Notes: a model not told the origin generated them from the letters alone. 64,000 nt of DNA from Carboxylicivirga sp. (GCA_025210475.1 JAOARW010000085.1:1-64000), one strand, 5' to 3'; positions 9,559 to 18,067 are shown, counted from the first letter of the stretch. A program made the numbers and translations.

Positions 9559-11172
9559 TTAAGCGTATTTGCTTTCTCTTACCACCTTGATGCTTTCGTC
9601 GGCCAGATATTCCTCAAAATCCATTAGTTTATCCACAATGCCATTTGGTGTTAATTCAATAACACGACTACAAGTGGTACGGATAAATTCGTGGTCGTGT
9701 GAGGCCATCAAAATCTGTCCGGGGAATGATTTCATATTGTTGTTGAAAGCCTGGATCGATTCCAGATCGAGGTGGTTGGTTGGGTGATCCAATATCAATA
9801 CGTTTGGCTCTTCCATCATCATGCGTGCAATCATGCAACGCATTTTTTCACCCCCCGATAATACAGTTGCTTTCTTTTCGATGTCATCGTTTGAAAACAA
9901 CATTTTACCAAGGAAGCTACGCATATAATCTTCCGAAGTATCTTTGGCAAACTGAGCCAGCCAGTCGTAAAGTTTCATTTCTTTCTGGAAATACTCGGTA
10001 TTATCCATTGGCAGGTAAGCGGTGGTAATGGTTTGGCCCCACTCGAAGTTACCGGTTTCGGCCTGCTTTTCGCCATTGATAATCTGAAAAAAGGCTGTTA
10101 CTGCACGGTTATCGCGTGAGATAAATACCACCTTTTCGTCCTTCTCGATGTTGAAGTTAAGGTCTTTAAACATCACCTCGCCATCGATGGAATAACTCAG
10201 GTTTTCGACCCGAAGTATTTGATCACCCGATTGGCGCGAAGGTTGGAAGATAATTCCGGGATAACGACGCGTTGAAGGTTGGATTTCGGTAATATTTAAC
10301 TTATCCAACATCTTCTTACGGCTGGTTGTTTGCTTACTTTTGGCCACATTGGCACTAAAGCGCGAAATAAACTCCTGAAGTTCTTTTTTCTTCTCTTCGG
10401 CCTTTTTGTTTTGAGCTGCTTGCTGGCGGGCAGCCAACTGACTCGACTCGTACCAGAATGAGTAGTTACCCGAGAACATTCGAATTTTACCAAAGTCGAT
10501 GTCCACAATATCGGTACATACATTATCGAGGAAGTGACGGTCGTGAGATACAACAATCACGGTATTTTCGAAATTAGCCAGGTAATTTTCCAGCCATAAT
10601 ACGGTTTCTAAATCCAGGTCGTTGGTAGGCTCATCAAGTAGCAGGTTGTCCGGATTACCAAAAAGTGCCTGGGCCAAAAGAACACGTACTTTTTCTTTAC
10701 CAGTCAGGTTTTTCATTTCCTGGTGGTGAAGATTTTCCTTAATGCCTAATCCACTTAATAATTCAGCAGCATCACTTTCGGCATTCCATCCGTCCATGGC
10801 AGCAAACTCATCCTCTAATTTGGCCGCTTTCATACCATCCTCTTCGCTAAAATCGGGTTTCATGTAAAGCGCATCCTTCTCTTGCATCAGCTCCCACAAT
10901 TCTTTGTGACCCATCATCACCGTATTTAATACCGTGAATTCGTCGAAAGCATAGTGGTCCTGCTTTAATACCGATAAGCGTTCGCCCGGTTCCATCTTTA
11001 CACCGCCGCGCGTTGAATCCAATTCGCCCGATAGGATTCGCAGGAAGGTTGATTTACCGGCGCCATTAGCACCAATCAGACCATAACAATTACCAGATGT
11101 AAACTTTAGGTTAACATCTGAGAATAAAGGTTTTTTGCCAAACTGAATGGCTAAGTTTGAAACTGTAATCAT
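9559..11172 (-). CDS. ABC-F family ATPase, YbiT-like
   Basis: A soluble 537-residue protein with two ABC ATPase domains and no membrane segment, as expected of ABC-F ribosome-associated factors. NBD1 is intact in its Walker motifs (GANGAGKST; LLLDEPTNDLD), with a signature LTGKEK instead of LSGGE. NBD2 keeps LSGGEKMR but has lost the Walker A lysine region (SRDNRAVTAFF) and carries ILDHPTNHLD, with His for the catalytic Glu. The linker (about 245-300) is helical and charged. I chose the ATG at 11172 over an in-frame TTG at 11184. Family knowledge suggests a translation factor; antibiotic resistance is not implied. Confidence 0.9.
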   Translation of the reverse strand: MITVSNLAIQFGKKPLFSDVNLKFTSGNCYGLIGANGAGKSTFLRILSGELDSTRGGVKMEPGERLSVLKQDHYAFDEFTVLNTVMMGHKELWELMQEKDALYMKPDFSEEDGMKAAKLEDEFAAMDGWNAESDAAELLSGLGIKENLHHQEMKNLTGKEKVRVLLAQALFGNPDNLLLDEPTNDLDLETVLWLENYLANFENTVIVVSHDRHFLDNVCTDIVDIDFGKIRMFSGNYSFWYESSQLAARQQAAQNKKAEEKKKELQEFISRFSANVAKSKQTTSRKKMLDKLNITEIQPSTRRYPGIIFQPSRQSGDQILRVENLSYSIDGEVMFKDLNFNIEKDEKVVFISRDNRAVTAFFQIINGEKQAETGNFEWGQTITTAYLPMDNTEYFQKEMKLYDWLAQFAKDTSEDYMRSFLGKMLFSNDDIEKKATVLSGGEKMRCMIARMMMEEPNVLILDHPTNHLDLESIQAFNNNMKSFPGQILMASHDHEFIRTTCSRVIELTPNGIVDKLMDFEEYLADESIKVVRESKYA

Positions 11173-11195
11173 GCTGCATCTCAATTTTCAGGGCG

Positions 11196-11203
11196 CAAAA
11201 GTA
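11196..11203 (-). promoter_or_regulatory. Candidate -7 box of the ABC-F gene
   Basis: Read on the minus strand this is TACTTTTGC, a good Bacteroidota -7 word, 24 bases before the ATG. No clear TTTG is seen at -33, so the call rests on one half-site. Confidence 0.4.
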
Positions 11204-11337
11204 GAAAGTTTTTATTGAAATACGCTTTACAGGAGTGTTAAAAAAGGTTGGTTGATGCATTTTTATTAGGCAGTTAGCCGATGTGAATAAAGGTGTTGCC
11301 TTGGGGGAGACAAAAGAATGATAAATTAATAAATCTT

Positions 11338-11409
11338 CAGCTCCCGCGCGAATCCCTTCGCGTGGTATTTATAGAAAGTCACACGCAAGGATTCGTGAGA
11401 CAGCAAGTG
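11338..11409 (+). repeat. Hairpin repeat (family A), copy 1
   Basis: An imperfect inverted repeat of 72 bases. The left arm is AGCTCCCGCGCGAATCC...CGCGTGG, the right arm CACACG.AAGGATTCGTGAGACAGC, with a spacer of about 15 bases. The arms pair over about 28 positions with a few mismatches. It is one of six full copies between 11.3 and 20 kb, all in the same orientation. Confidence 0.8.
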
Positions 11410-11596
11410 ATTTATGAATAATTACTTGATACAATTATAAGGTAAGTGGAGGTAAATAATAGGAGAGAGATGAGTGACCTTATTGTTAAATCCTTATTTT
11501 TGACTAACCAAAATAATAAATAACATAGCCGATCTATTGGTAAGATATGTGCAGGTTAAGAAAAGTTGCCATCTTTTAAGAAACGAGACTACTAAT

Positions 11597-11650
11597 ATGA
11601 AACAGATTTTTATAATAGGATTGATTTTAATTTCACAGATTGGATTTTAA
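11597..11650 (+). pseudogene. Possible signal-peptide remnant (17 codons)
   Basis: ATG at 11597 opens a 17-codon frame (MKQIFIIGLILISQIGF) ended by TAA. It has a lysine start and a hydrophobic stretch like the beginning of a secreted protein or lipoprotein, but nothing follows in frame. It ends 1 base before the next gene's ATG. It may be the remains of a deleted gene, a small leader peptide, or chance. Confidence 0.25.
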
Positions 11651-11651
11651 A

Positions 11652-12122
11652 ATGAAAAATAAAGGTCTATTAATAAGCATAATCCTACTAATAGGAATTT
11701 TTGTTCCTTTTGTTACATATTTACATGTTGTCCAAATGTTTTACTTACTCATTCCGTATGCAGTAATTATCCTAGTCAGTATTATTTATTTAATAATTAG
11801 TTTTTTCAACAAGGAAAAAAACTCATGGGAAATTGCATTCAAAACTTCATTATTACCAATTTTTATTGTTTCCCAATTATTATCTGTAATTACAGTAGAT
11901 AGAATTCAGTTAATACGTAGTAAAAAAGTTATAAAATTTGTTGAGAAGAAAATTAAAGCTGATGGAGTTACTCCTGAAATCATTGATATTGGATTGGGCA
12001 TTGAGTACAAAAAATCGGAAAGAGGTAATGATTTTGAGATTAGATATTCAAGAGGTTTTTTAGTTACAGAAAGGTATGATTCCAATACAAAAAAATGGAA
12101 AAGTTATGGTTGGAATGATTAA
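11652..12122 (+). CDS. Small membrane protein of unknown function
   Basis: A 156-residue protein starting at the ATG at 11652; an in-frame TTG lies at 11640. There are three hydrophobic segments (about 5-22, 31-50 and 65-82), then a soluble tail of about 75 residues, rich in Lys, Ile and Glu. I recognise no family. Base composition is A/T-rich relative to the housekeeping genes. It sits in the repeat-rich accessory stretch. Confidence 0.55.
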   Translation: MKNKGLLISIILLIGIFVPFVTYLHVVQMFYLLIPYAVIILVSIIYLIISFFNKEKNSWEIAFKTSLLPIFIVSQLLSVITVDRIQLIRSKKVIKFVEKKIKADGVTPEIIDIGLGIEYKKSERGNDFEIRYSRGFLVTERYDSNTKKWKSYGWND

Positions 12123-12154
12123 GAACATGCCTCCAAATTCTGGACAAAACCTTT

Positions 12155-12187
12155 CCCAGCTCCAGCACGAATCTTTTTGCGTGGTAA
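12155..12187 (+). repeat. Hairpin repeat (family A), left-arm fragment
   Basis: CCCAGCTCCAGCACGAAT...GCGTGGTAA matches only the left arm of the family A repeat, with several substitutions; no right arm follows. It lies 33 bases after a stop codon. It appears to be a decayed or partial copy. Confidence 0.65.
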
Positions 12188-12223
12188 TAAAAAAGAAATA
12201 CATTACAACCTAACATCATTACT

Positions 12224-12880
12224 ATGAGAAAACTGAGATTTATTCTAATAATTACACTATGTTTTTTGTCAATTAATTCATTCGCTCAAGATTTCTATTT
12301 ACTGGGCGGTACAAATATCTCAACACTCTCGAAAACTAAAAACGATAACTTAAATAGAACTAAACAATTAGGTTTTCAAATTGGAGCTGTTATGGATATA
12401 AAACTACTAAATAACCTTTTCTTTTCTCCTCAAGTGAGCATCGTCAATAAGAGAGAAAAGAACAACCAAGAAGGCGTGATGGTAGTTCATCCTGAAAGCA
12501 TTCAGAATCAACAGTTTTTAGAAGTTTTTTCTCAGGTAAACAATTATTATATCGATATTCCTTTAGCCTTCAAATATAATTTTTCATTTAAGAGTATAGA
12601 TATTTACCCATATATAGGGCCATATGTAAGTTTATTGGTGTTTAATGATTCGAGTGCAGATGTATATTTGGATCATGTATTCCATGAAAAAATAGGGTCC
12701 GATTTTCCTAAAGAATTCATTGATAAAGTTGATTACGGACTTAATATTGGATTAGGAACAAACTACAAATCATTTTTGATAAATCTGGGAGTTGATTTAG
12801 GAATGTATAGAAAGGTTCTAAATGGCAACGCGCAAATTAAAAATACGGTTCTAAAAGTATCTTTAGGTTATAAAATATAA
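12224..12880 (+). CDS. Outer-membrane beta-barrel protein, PorT-like
   Basis: A 218-residue protein with a clear signal peptide (MRKLRFILI...INSFAQ, cleavage near 22). Alternating amphipathic strands follow: FYLLGGTNIS, LGFQIGAVMDI, FFSPQVSIVN, YYIDIPLAFKYN, YPYIGPYVSL, YGLNIGLGTNY, and a terminal strand ending KVSLGYKI. This fits the small eight-stranded outer-membrane barrel family common in Bacteroidota. The ligand is unknown. It is followed by 12 bases and a ParB/Srx-like gene on the same strand. Confidence 0.8.
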   Translation: MRKLRFILIITLCFLSINSFAQDFYLLGGTNISTLSKTKNDNLNRTKQLGFQIGAVMDIKLLNNLFFSPQVSIVNKREKNNQEGVMVVHPESIQNQQFLEVFSQVNNYYIDIPLAFKYNFSFKSIDIYPYIGPYVSLLVFNDSSADVYLDHVFHEKIGSDFPKEFIDKVDYGLNIGLGTNYKSFLINLGVDLGMYRKVLNGNAQIKNTVLKVSLGYKI

Positions 12881-12892
12881 ATACTGTCTTTA

Positions 12893-13369
12893 ATGAAAAG
12901 AATAAAAGTAAATTCAAATACAAGAGAGGAACTAATTGATTTATATAAAGCAAGATCCTTAAAAGAAATTCAAAAAATCATTCCCAAATGGGCATATGGA
13001 AAGGATTCAGATAAATTATTAAATATTATTCAAAATCCTGTTAATAAAGAATTTTCAATTTATTTCGTGGAAACAAATGAGTTGATTAGTAAAACAGAAT
13101 TCAATGAAGTATGTTTAAAAAGCCTTTTTACTGAGGAATCACTAAATGATGGTAGAATTGCAAACCTATTATTACGTTGGGAAAATAATGAATTTGTGGA
13201 TCCTCCCGAAATATTTGTGAGTTCTATTTATAAAAATAAATTAGAAATTAGTGATGGTAGACATCGAACAAAATTGGCATATTTCCTGAAATGCAAAAAA
13301 ATACCTGTAGCCATACATAAATCTGAGATTTCTGCAGTAAAAAAAATTGTACGGTTAAAAAATATATAA
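12893..13369 (+). CDS. Protein with ParB/sulfiredoxin-like C-terminal motif
   Basis: A 158-residue soluble protein. The C-terminal half contains a predicted strand before EISDGRHRTKLAYFLKC, followed by IPVAIHK. This resembles the phosphoryl-binding DGRHR motif of ParB N-terminal/sulfiredoxin-like folds (residues about 115-135). The N-terminal half is helical and not recognised. Very A/T-rich, strongly biased codon use is typical of the accessory stretch. It may be co-transcribed with the beta-barrel gene 12 bases upstream. The fold assignment is inferred from one motif. Confidence 0.45.
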   Translation: MKRIKVNSNTREELIDLYKARSLKEIQKIIPKWAYGKDSDKLLNIIQNPVNKEFSIYFVETNELISKTEFNEVCLKSLFTEESLNDGRIANLLLRWENNEFVDPPEIFVSSIYKNKLEISDGRHRTKLAYFLKCKKIPVAIHKSEISAVKKIVRLKNI

Positions 13370-13732
13370 AATAAACTACCCCAGCTCCCGCGCAAATCCT
13401 TTCGCGTGGTACTAGATAAGAAAATTATACGGACGGATTCGTGCGACAGCAAGTGTTTTTGTGCTAAATCAATCATGCAGGAATAGACTATTACAACAAA
13501 AAGTTCAAAAAATTAAATTTTTACTGGACATTCAGGTTTAGAATAAATACTTTTAATAGTCGAATATTTGAAACTAAGCAATCGTATTTATTAAAACTCT
13601 ATACGATGTGTTTATAAGAGGCATTGTAAGGAAACTTGTTAATATTGGCTCCCCGAAAACATATTGATTTTAAAAATAGTGTTTTCTCTCTGTATGATAA
13701 TTTAATTTTTAACCTGCTAATCTTATTCAATT
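13370..13732. other. Intergenic region with repeat copy, otherwise unexplained
   Basis: It holds family A repeat copy 2 (13379-13455). The rest (13456-13732) is A/T-rich with no convincing ORF and probably contains the promoter of the following gene. No -7 word stands out. Confidence 0.55.
13379..13455 (+). repeat. Hairpin repeat (family A), copy 2
   Basis: CCCCAGCTCCCGCGCAAAT...CGCGTGGTA forms the left arm and ATACGGACGGATTCGTGCGACAGCAAG the right arm, with a spacer of about 20 bases. It starts 10 bases after the ParB/Srx-like gene's stop codon. Confidence 0.8.
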
Positions 13733-14194
13733 ATGACTGATAATTATGAATTTGTAATATCTCCTGAAGATTTACAAGCTATTAATGATGCCATTGATGT
13801 AATTAACGAAAAATTAGTGCCAATTCTTATTGCTCTAACACCAGACGAGCGCAGAGAATTAGCTAAAATGGGTGATAAAACCGTTGCTTTTGTAACCAAG
13901 GCTGTTGATTACATGAACGAATTTCCTGAGTTAGTACCTAGATATGTACAGGTAGAACCTGCACGAATTGATCTTGCTGCTGTTAAATCATTATTGCCAT
14001 TAAACAGTCAGTTTACAAAATTTGAAGAAATGACTTCCGATTCTTCTATGTTATCGGGTAGTGAGGCATACAGTGCTGCCTTATCGTTTTATAATGCTGT
14101 AAAATTACAAGCCAGCGAAAATGTGCCGGGTGCCAAAAATGTTTACGATGATCTTAAGGCTCGATTCCCGCGCAGAAGTAAAAAGCAAGATTAG
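13733..14194 (+). CDS. Conserved-looking hypothetical protein
   Basis: A 153-residue soluble, acidic, largely helical protein starting MTDNYEFVISPEDLQ, without signal peptide or membrane segment. The helix AINDAIDVINEKLVPILIAL and the later LTPDERRELAKMG suggest a four-helix-type fold. I do not recognise a family. Its C-terminus is basic (RFPRRSKKQ). Its stop codon lies at the edge of the 21-bp repeat array. Confidence 0.7.
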   Translation: MTDNYEFVISPEDLQAINDAIDVINEKLVPILIALTPDERRELAKMGDKTVAFVTKAVDYMNEFPELVPRYVQVEPARIDLAAVKSLLPLNSQFTKFEEMTSDSSMLSGSEAYSAALSFYNAVKLQASENVPGAKNVYDDLKARFPRRSKKQD

Positions 14195-14205
14195 AGAGAC
14201 GAGCA

Positions 14206-14499
14206 AGTATTTCTGAAATACCAAAATGCCTCTTAGAAATAGAAAAAAGGGTTTCTGAATAGCAATTTCCTGGCTCAGAAACCCTTTTTTTCATTTCAGA
14301 GAAGCAAAATCCTGGCTCCGAGGGAGAAAATCCTGGCTCAGAACAAGAAATTCCTAGCTCAGAACCAGGATTTCCTAGCTCAAAGCCAGGATTTTGTATT
14401 ACAGAGGCAGGATTTCCTGGTTTTGAGTATATAAAACGCAGCTTCGAGCCAGAATCATATATCTGCGAGCCAGGAAATAGGAGCTCAGAGCGCCAAAAT
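14206..14499. repeat. Tandem array of 14 degenerate 21-bp units (array 1)
   Basis: Fourteen consecutive units, each exactly 21 bases, fill the gap between a plus and a minus gene. The central units share the core CCTGGCTCAGAGCCAGG followed by ATTT, a perfect palindrome around one base. Units start at 14269, 14311, 14332, 14353, 14374 and 14416 with CCTGG or CCTAG; outer units diverge but keep the spacing. One divergent unit (14206) is itself palindromic with a different stem, GTATTT-CTG-AAATAC. The preceding 21 bases (14185-14205), containing the upstream stop codon, match weakly. There is no identical repeat and no spacer, so this is not CRISPR. Confidence 0.85.
14243..14291. terminator. Bidirectional terminator inside array 1
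   Basis: AAAAAAGGGTTTCTGA (14243-14258) pairs perfectly with TCAGAAACCCTTTTTT (14276-14291), a 16-bp stem with A and T runs on the two sides. It is formed from two neighbouring 21-bp units and can serve both convergent genes. Confidence 0.8.
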
Positions 14500-14509
14500 A
14501 TATACACAA

Positions 14510-16003
14510 CTATCGCGAAACAAACTTCACTACATAAGTCTTACCAGTATCTTTGCCAACAAACTTAGCAATGTAAATACCAGCAGTACCTAAATGGCAT
14601 CGATACTCGCACAAACCAGAATTAACATTTATCGATTCTACCTTGCTGCCATTTAAATTATAGATAAATAATTCTCCAGGCTCAGCAACATCACAAATTA
14701 ATTCGCTGTCAAAATATACAATACTACACTTCGAAATATCAGCCTCTAAATTCTCAACCGGAGTAGAAATACCAGGAATCCTCCAACCTACAACATATTC
14801 ATCAATACCCTTCGATCCTGCACGCATAAACGAATACAAGGCACCATTTGCAGCTACCTGCTGATTAAACATGTTATCAAAGTCTCGATTGTCCGCAGGA
14901 AGCTTTTCAACAAAATCAAAAGAATCACCAGCTAAACGAAACAAAGCCTGCTTTGTTCCTGCAAACTCATTCATCCTACCTTGAAAATAAATGTCTGAAC
15001 CATACTTAACGAAACCATAAGCATAGAACCAATAATTTGGATCGTACTTATCACCACAAATTTTTGTAATCTCACCATCCTTATTAATCTTCAAAATATA
15101 CTTGTACTTATCAGGATTTGACCATTTAGCTGAATTTGCCTTACTAGCATCAGGACCATCAATTTCATCAGTAGGAGTCTCAGTATATAAATATATCTTG
15201 TCACCAACTACATAATATTCATTGGTACCCGTAGTCTGAAATCCCGGTTTTAAATACTGATCACCATACTTTAAATAAGACTTTTCATCAGTAGCTAAAT
15301 CTAAAACAGCCAAGTAATAATTATCCTCAGTGTAAATTTTATTCGCAAATCCAGTAGCCGAATATAACCAAGTATTACTGTACTCAGTCCATGTAGTCCC
15401 ATCAAAAGAAAAACCAACCTTAGTGCTGCTACTCTCACCCTCTTTATAAGCACAAACACATAACTTATTGCCTACAATAACCGGGTAACTCATAACATCA
15501 CGATCGCCAGGTGCAATACATGCCTTGGTGAACTCACCAGTCTCACCATCATAAATTAATATGGCATCAGTCTTCTCGCCCTTCTCAGCTAAAATCATCA
15601 ATTTACCATCTTCCGTTTCACAGAAAGCATTCGGATTCTTATAAGTGACACCATCAACAATCATGTCAATCGTCTCTTTTGTCTCACCATCAGTTACACA
15701 CAAATAACCATCATAAGTGTATTTAGTATTTCCCGAATAATATACTTTGTCATTGTAAATAATCGAAATAAATTCAAGCTCATCATTACTACAAGCAGTA
15801 CCCGATAAACTTGTTTTCTCATTATCTCCGCTGATCTTAAACATACGATCTCGTTGCAAAACTATTAATTCATCATGGTAATTGATTAAACCACCCTCAC
15901 TATACTTAGTAGTAGTATACTCCCAGGTAGCCTCATCTACATTCGTTTGGGCATTCATAAAAAAACTGCTCAAAAGCAGCATCAGAGTAATTTTAAAATT
16001 CAT
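14510..16003 (-). CDS. Secreted protein with type IX sorting domain
   Basis: A 497-residue protein; I chose the ATG at 16003 over an in-frame TTG two codons earlier. The signal peptide ends at FFMNAQ (about 19). The body consists of repeating strands typical of a beta-propeller or sialidase-like fold (NDKVYYSGN, GNKLCVCAY, GDKIYLYTE, GSDIYFQGR). The last 80 residues end with LFIYNLNGSKV...GIYIAKFVGKDTGKTYVVKFVSR-like strands, the type A C-terminal sorting domain of T9SS cargo. It should be exported through PorSS and anchored to or released from the cell surface. The target is unknown. Confidence 0.8.
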   Translation of the reverse strand: MNFKITLMLLLSSFFMNAQTNVDEATWEYTTTKYSEGGLINYHDELIVLQRDRMFKISGDNEKTSLSGTACSNDELEFISIIYNDKVYYSGNTKYTYDGYLCVTDGETKETIDMIVDGVTYKNPNAFCETEDGKLMILAEKGEKTDAILIYDGETGEFTKACIAPGDRDVMSYPVIVGNKLCVCAYKEGESSSTKVGFSFDGTTWTEYSNTWLYSATGFANKIYTEDNYYLAVLDLATDEKSYLKYGDQYLKPGFQTTGTNEYYVVGDKIYLYTETPTDEIDGPDASKANSAKWSNPDKYKYILKINKDGEITKICGDKYDPNYWFYAYGFVKYGSDIYFQGRMNEFAGTKQALFRLAGDSFDFVEKLPADNRDFDNMFNQQVAANGALYSFMRAGSKGIDEYVVGWRIPGISTPVENLEADISKCSIVYFDSELICDVAEPGELFIYNLNGSKVESINVNSGLCEYRCHLGTAGIYIAKFVGKDTGKTYVVKFVSR

Positions 16004-16504
16004 ATTCAATATTTAAAAAATTTGTAATATGCTACGCTTTGCCACGCAACATATAATTGGTTGCAGTTTACTCGGTGCTCTGAAAAAAAATATATTGAAT
16101 ACTTACGATTAGTCAATTAACCATCTGAAATTCAAAAAACTGTTCTGTACGTTAAAAAATTTTAAAATTAACTTTTAGAATTTGGAGCCCCAGCTCCCGC
16201 GAAATCTTTCGTATGTAGTAAAAAAGTCAATTAAAAAGGGATTCGTGCGACAGCAGGGGAAACAGAGACAGTAAAAATTCCAGAGAAGTATTTAAAACAA
16301 AGTACACTGATCTTGAAGAAAAATCGCAGTATCAATGCACTTGATTATTCATATAGGTGCAAAATATAAACTTTAGCACAACTTAAATTACGCATACACG
16401 ATGGTGCTAAACCGAGAAAAGAAATTACTTTAGTGGTCTAATTAACTTCTGATTGAGAAGCCCATTTAAGAAACAATGACCTTTAAAATTCCAAAACACC
16501 TAAC
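16004..16504. other. Divergent intergenic region with repeat copy
   Basis: The region between the divergent T9SS-cargo gene and lepB contains family A repeat copy 3 (16188-16259). The remaining sequence is A/T-rich and must hold both promoters, but no complete -33/-7 pair stands out. No ORF is supported. Confidence 0.55.
16188..16259 (+). repeat. Hairpin repeat (family A), copy 3
   Basis: CCCCAGCTCCCGCGAAATC on the left and AAGGGATTCGTGCGACAGC then AGGGG on the right. The inner parts of the arms are eroded (TCGTATGTAGT, AATTAAA), so only the outer stem pairs well. It is the only full copy between divergent genes other than copy 1. Confidence 0.75.
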
Positions 16505-17929
16505 ATGCAAAATCCCTTACATTATAAATGGATAAAGCTGGCTATTGCCAGTATTATATTTTTCCCATGGCTTATTTGGGTGGGTAACTATTGGCTTTTA
16601 ATTATTTATCCTTTAATATTCGACAGTTATATTACCAAAAAGATTCCCTGGGGATTTTGGAAGAAAACGAAAGAAGGTAAAAAGCCAAATGCAGTAATCG
16701 AATGGGCCGACGCATTAATCTTTGCTTTAATAGCAGTGTACCTTATCAACATCTTTCTTTTTCAGAATTATAAAATACCAAGTAGTTCGCTCGAAAAGTC
16801 CTTATTGGTTAACGATCATTTATTTGTAAGCAAAGTAAGTTATGGGCCTCGAATGCCCAATACGCCCTTGTCTTTCCCTTTGGTGCAAAATACATTTCCT
16901 GTTATAAATACTAAATCGTACACCGACTGGCCCCATTGGGATTACAAGCGACTAGCCGGCTTGGGAAAGGTTAAAAGGGACGATATTGTGGTATTTAACT
17001 TTCCGGCAGGCGATACGGTGCCCTTTAAATACACCAATCCCGATTATTATAATTTAATGCTTAATGAAGGTCGGCGCGAAATAATCAATAATAAACAGCT
17101 GTTGCCTCAAACACTTTTTAGCTCCGATTGGGAGCGAAATCAGTTCATCCGTAACATTGGTAGAAAAGCAATTGGTAATAATGAAGAGGCATATGGCGAA
17201 GTATTATACCGTCCGGTTGATCGCCGCGATAACTATGTAAAGCGGTGCGTGGCCATTCCTGGCGATGTTTTTGAAATGCGCAGCAACCAGATTTACATTA
17301 ATGGCAAGGCCGTTGAAAATCCTGAACACTTGCAACACCTCTATCATATTGTTACAGATGGATCGGCCATTAACGATCGTTTTTACGAGCGACTGGAGAT
17401 TTCAAAAGCCGACCGCCAAGGCATTGCTCCTAACTATAACATTCCTCTTACGAAAGCAAAAGCCGAAAAGGTAAAAAAGATGCCTTTCATTAAAAGCATT
17501 CAAATAGCTGAGGATTTACCAAATGGATCAGGTTTTCAGGTGTTTCCGCACAGCAGTGATTATAATTGGAGCCGCGATAATTTCGGACCATTAAAAATGC
17601 CTCAAGCCGGTTCAACCGTTGAGTTGAATATGAAAAACCTGGTTTTATATGATCGCATTATAACTGCCTACGAGGGCAACAGGCTCGAAGTTAAAAACAA
17701 CAGCATATTCATTAATGGAAAGCAGGCAGATAGCTACACCTTTAAAATGAATTATTATTTTATGCTGGGTGATAATCGCCATCTGTCAGCCGATTCGCGT
17801 TCATGGGGATTTGTGCCTGAAGACCATATTGTAGGCAAGCCAATTCTTGTGTGGCTCTCGTACGATAAGGATAAAAGCTTTCCTGCTAATATACGATGGA
17901 ATCGATTTTTTAAATGGGTGCATAAGTAA
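16505..17929 (+). CDS. lepB: Signal peptidase I
   Basis: This 474-residue type I signal peptidase removes Sec signal peptides at the outer face of the inner membrane. It has two N-terminal hydrophobic segments (about 11-40 and 68-87). The catalytic Ser95 lies in IPSSSLEKSL, with Leu where Met is usual, and the general-base Lys245 in RDNYVKRCVAIPGD. The C-terminal box is MLGDNRHLSADSRSWGFVP. The long insert between Ser and Lys boxes is typical of Bacteroidota enzymes. It is the only obvious core gene in the repeat-rich stretch. Confidence 0.93.
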   Translation: MQNPLHYKWIKLAIASIIFFPWLIWVGNYWLLIIYPLIFDSYITKKIPWGFWKKTKEGKKPNAVIEWADALIFALIAVYLINIFLFQNYKIPSSSLEKSLLVNDHLFVSKVSYGPRMPNTPLSFPLVQNTFPVINTKSYTDWPHWDYKRLAGLGKVKRDDIVVFNFPAGDTVPFKYTNPDYYNLMLNEGRREIINNKQLLPQTLFSSDWERNQFIRNIGRKAIGNNEEAYGEVLYRPVDRRDNYVKRCVAIPGDVFEMRSNQIYINGKAVENPEHLQHLYHIVTDGSAINDRFYERLEISKADRQGIAPNYNIPLTKAKAEKVKKMPFIKSIQIAEDLPNGSGFQVFPHSSDYNWSRDNFGPLKMPQAGSTVELNMKNLVLYDRIITAYEGNRLEVKNNSIFINGKQADSYTFKMNYYFMLGDNRHLSADSRSWGFVPEDHIVGKPILVWLSYDKDKSFPANIRWNRFFKWVHK

Positions 17930-17984
17930 TTACCATTATAATTCTTAAGGCTTACGCAGTTTTTTGATTCTGTTCTTAATTCAT

Positions 17985-18048
17985 GTGCGCATCCTTTCGC
18001 GTGGTATTTATATCAAGTCACACGAAGGGATTCGTGCGACAGCAGGGG
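17985..18048 (+). repeat. Hairpin repeat (family A), copy 4
   Basis: GTGCGCATCCTTTCGCGTGG pairs with CACGAAGGGATTCGTGCGAC; the outer left end is altered (TTAATTCATG instead of CCCCAGCTCC), while the right end keeps AGCAGGGG. It lies 56 bases after the lepB stop. Confidence 0.75.
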
Positions 18049-18067
18049 AATCCTATACGTTTACAAG

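Larger units (their letters stand above)
11173..11651. other. Divergent intergenic region with promoter, hairpin repeat and short ORF
   Basis: Between the ABC-F gene and a plus-strand membrane protein lie a -7 word, repeat copy 1 (11338-11409) and a 17-codon signal-peptide-like ORF (11597-11650). No other gene is supported. Confidence 0.6.

Noticed and set aside
14206..14499. CRISPR array
   Set aside because: The 21-bp units follow one another without spacers, are strongly degenerate, and no cas genes are near.
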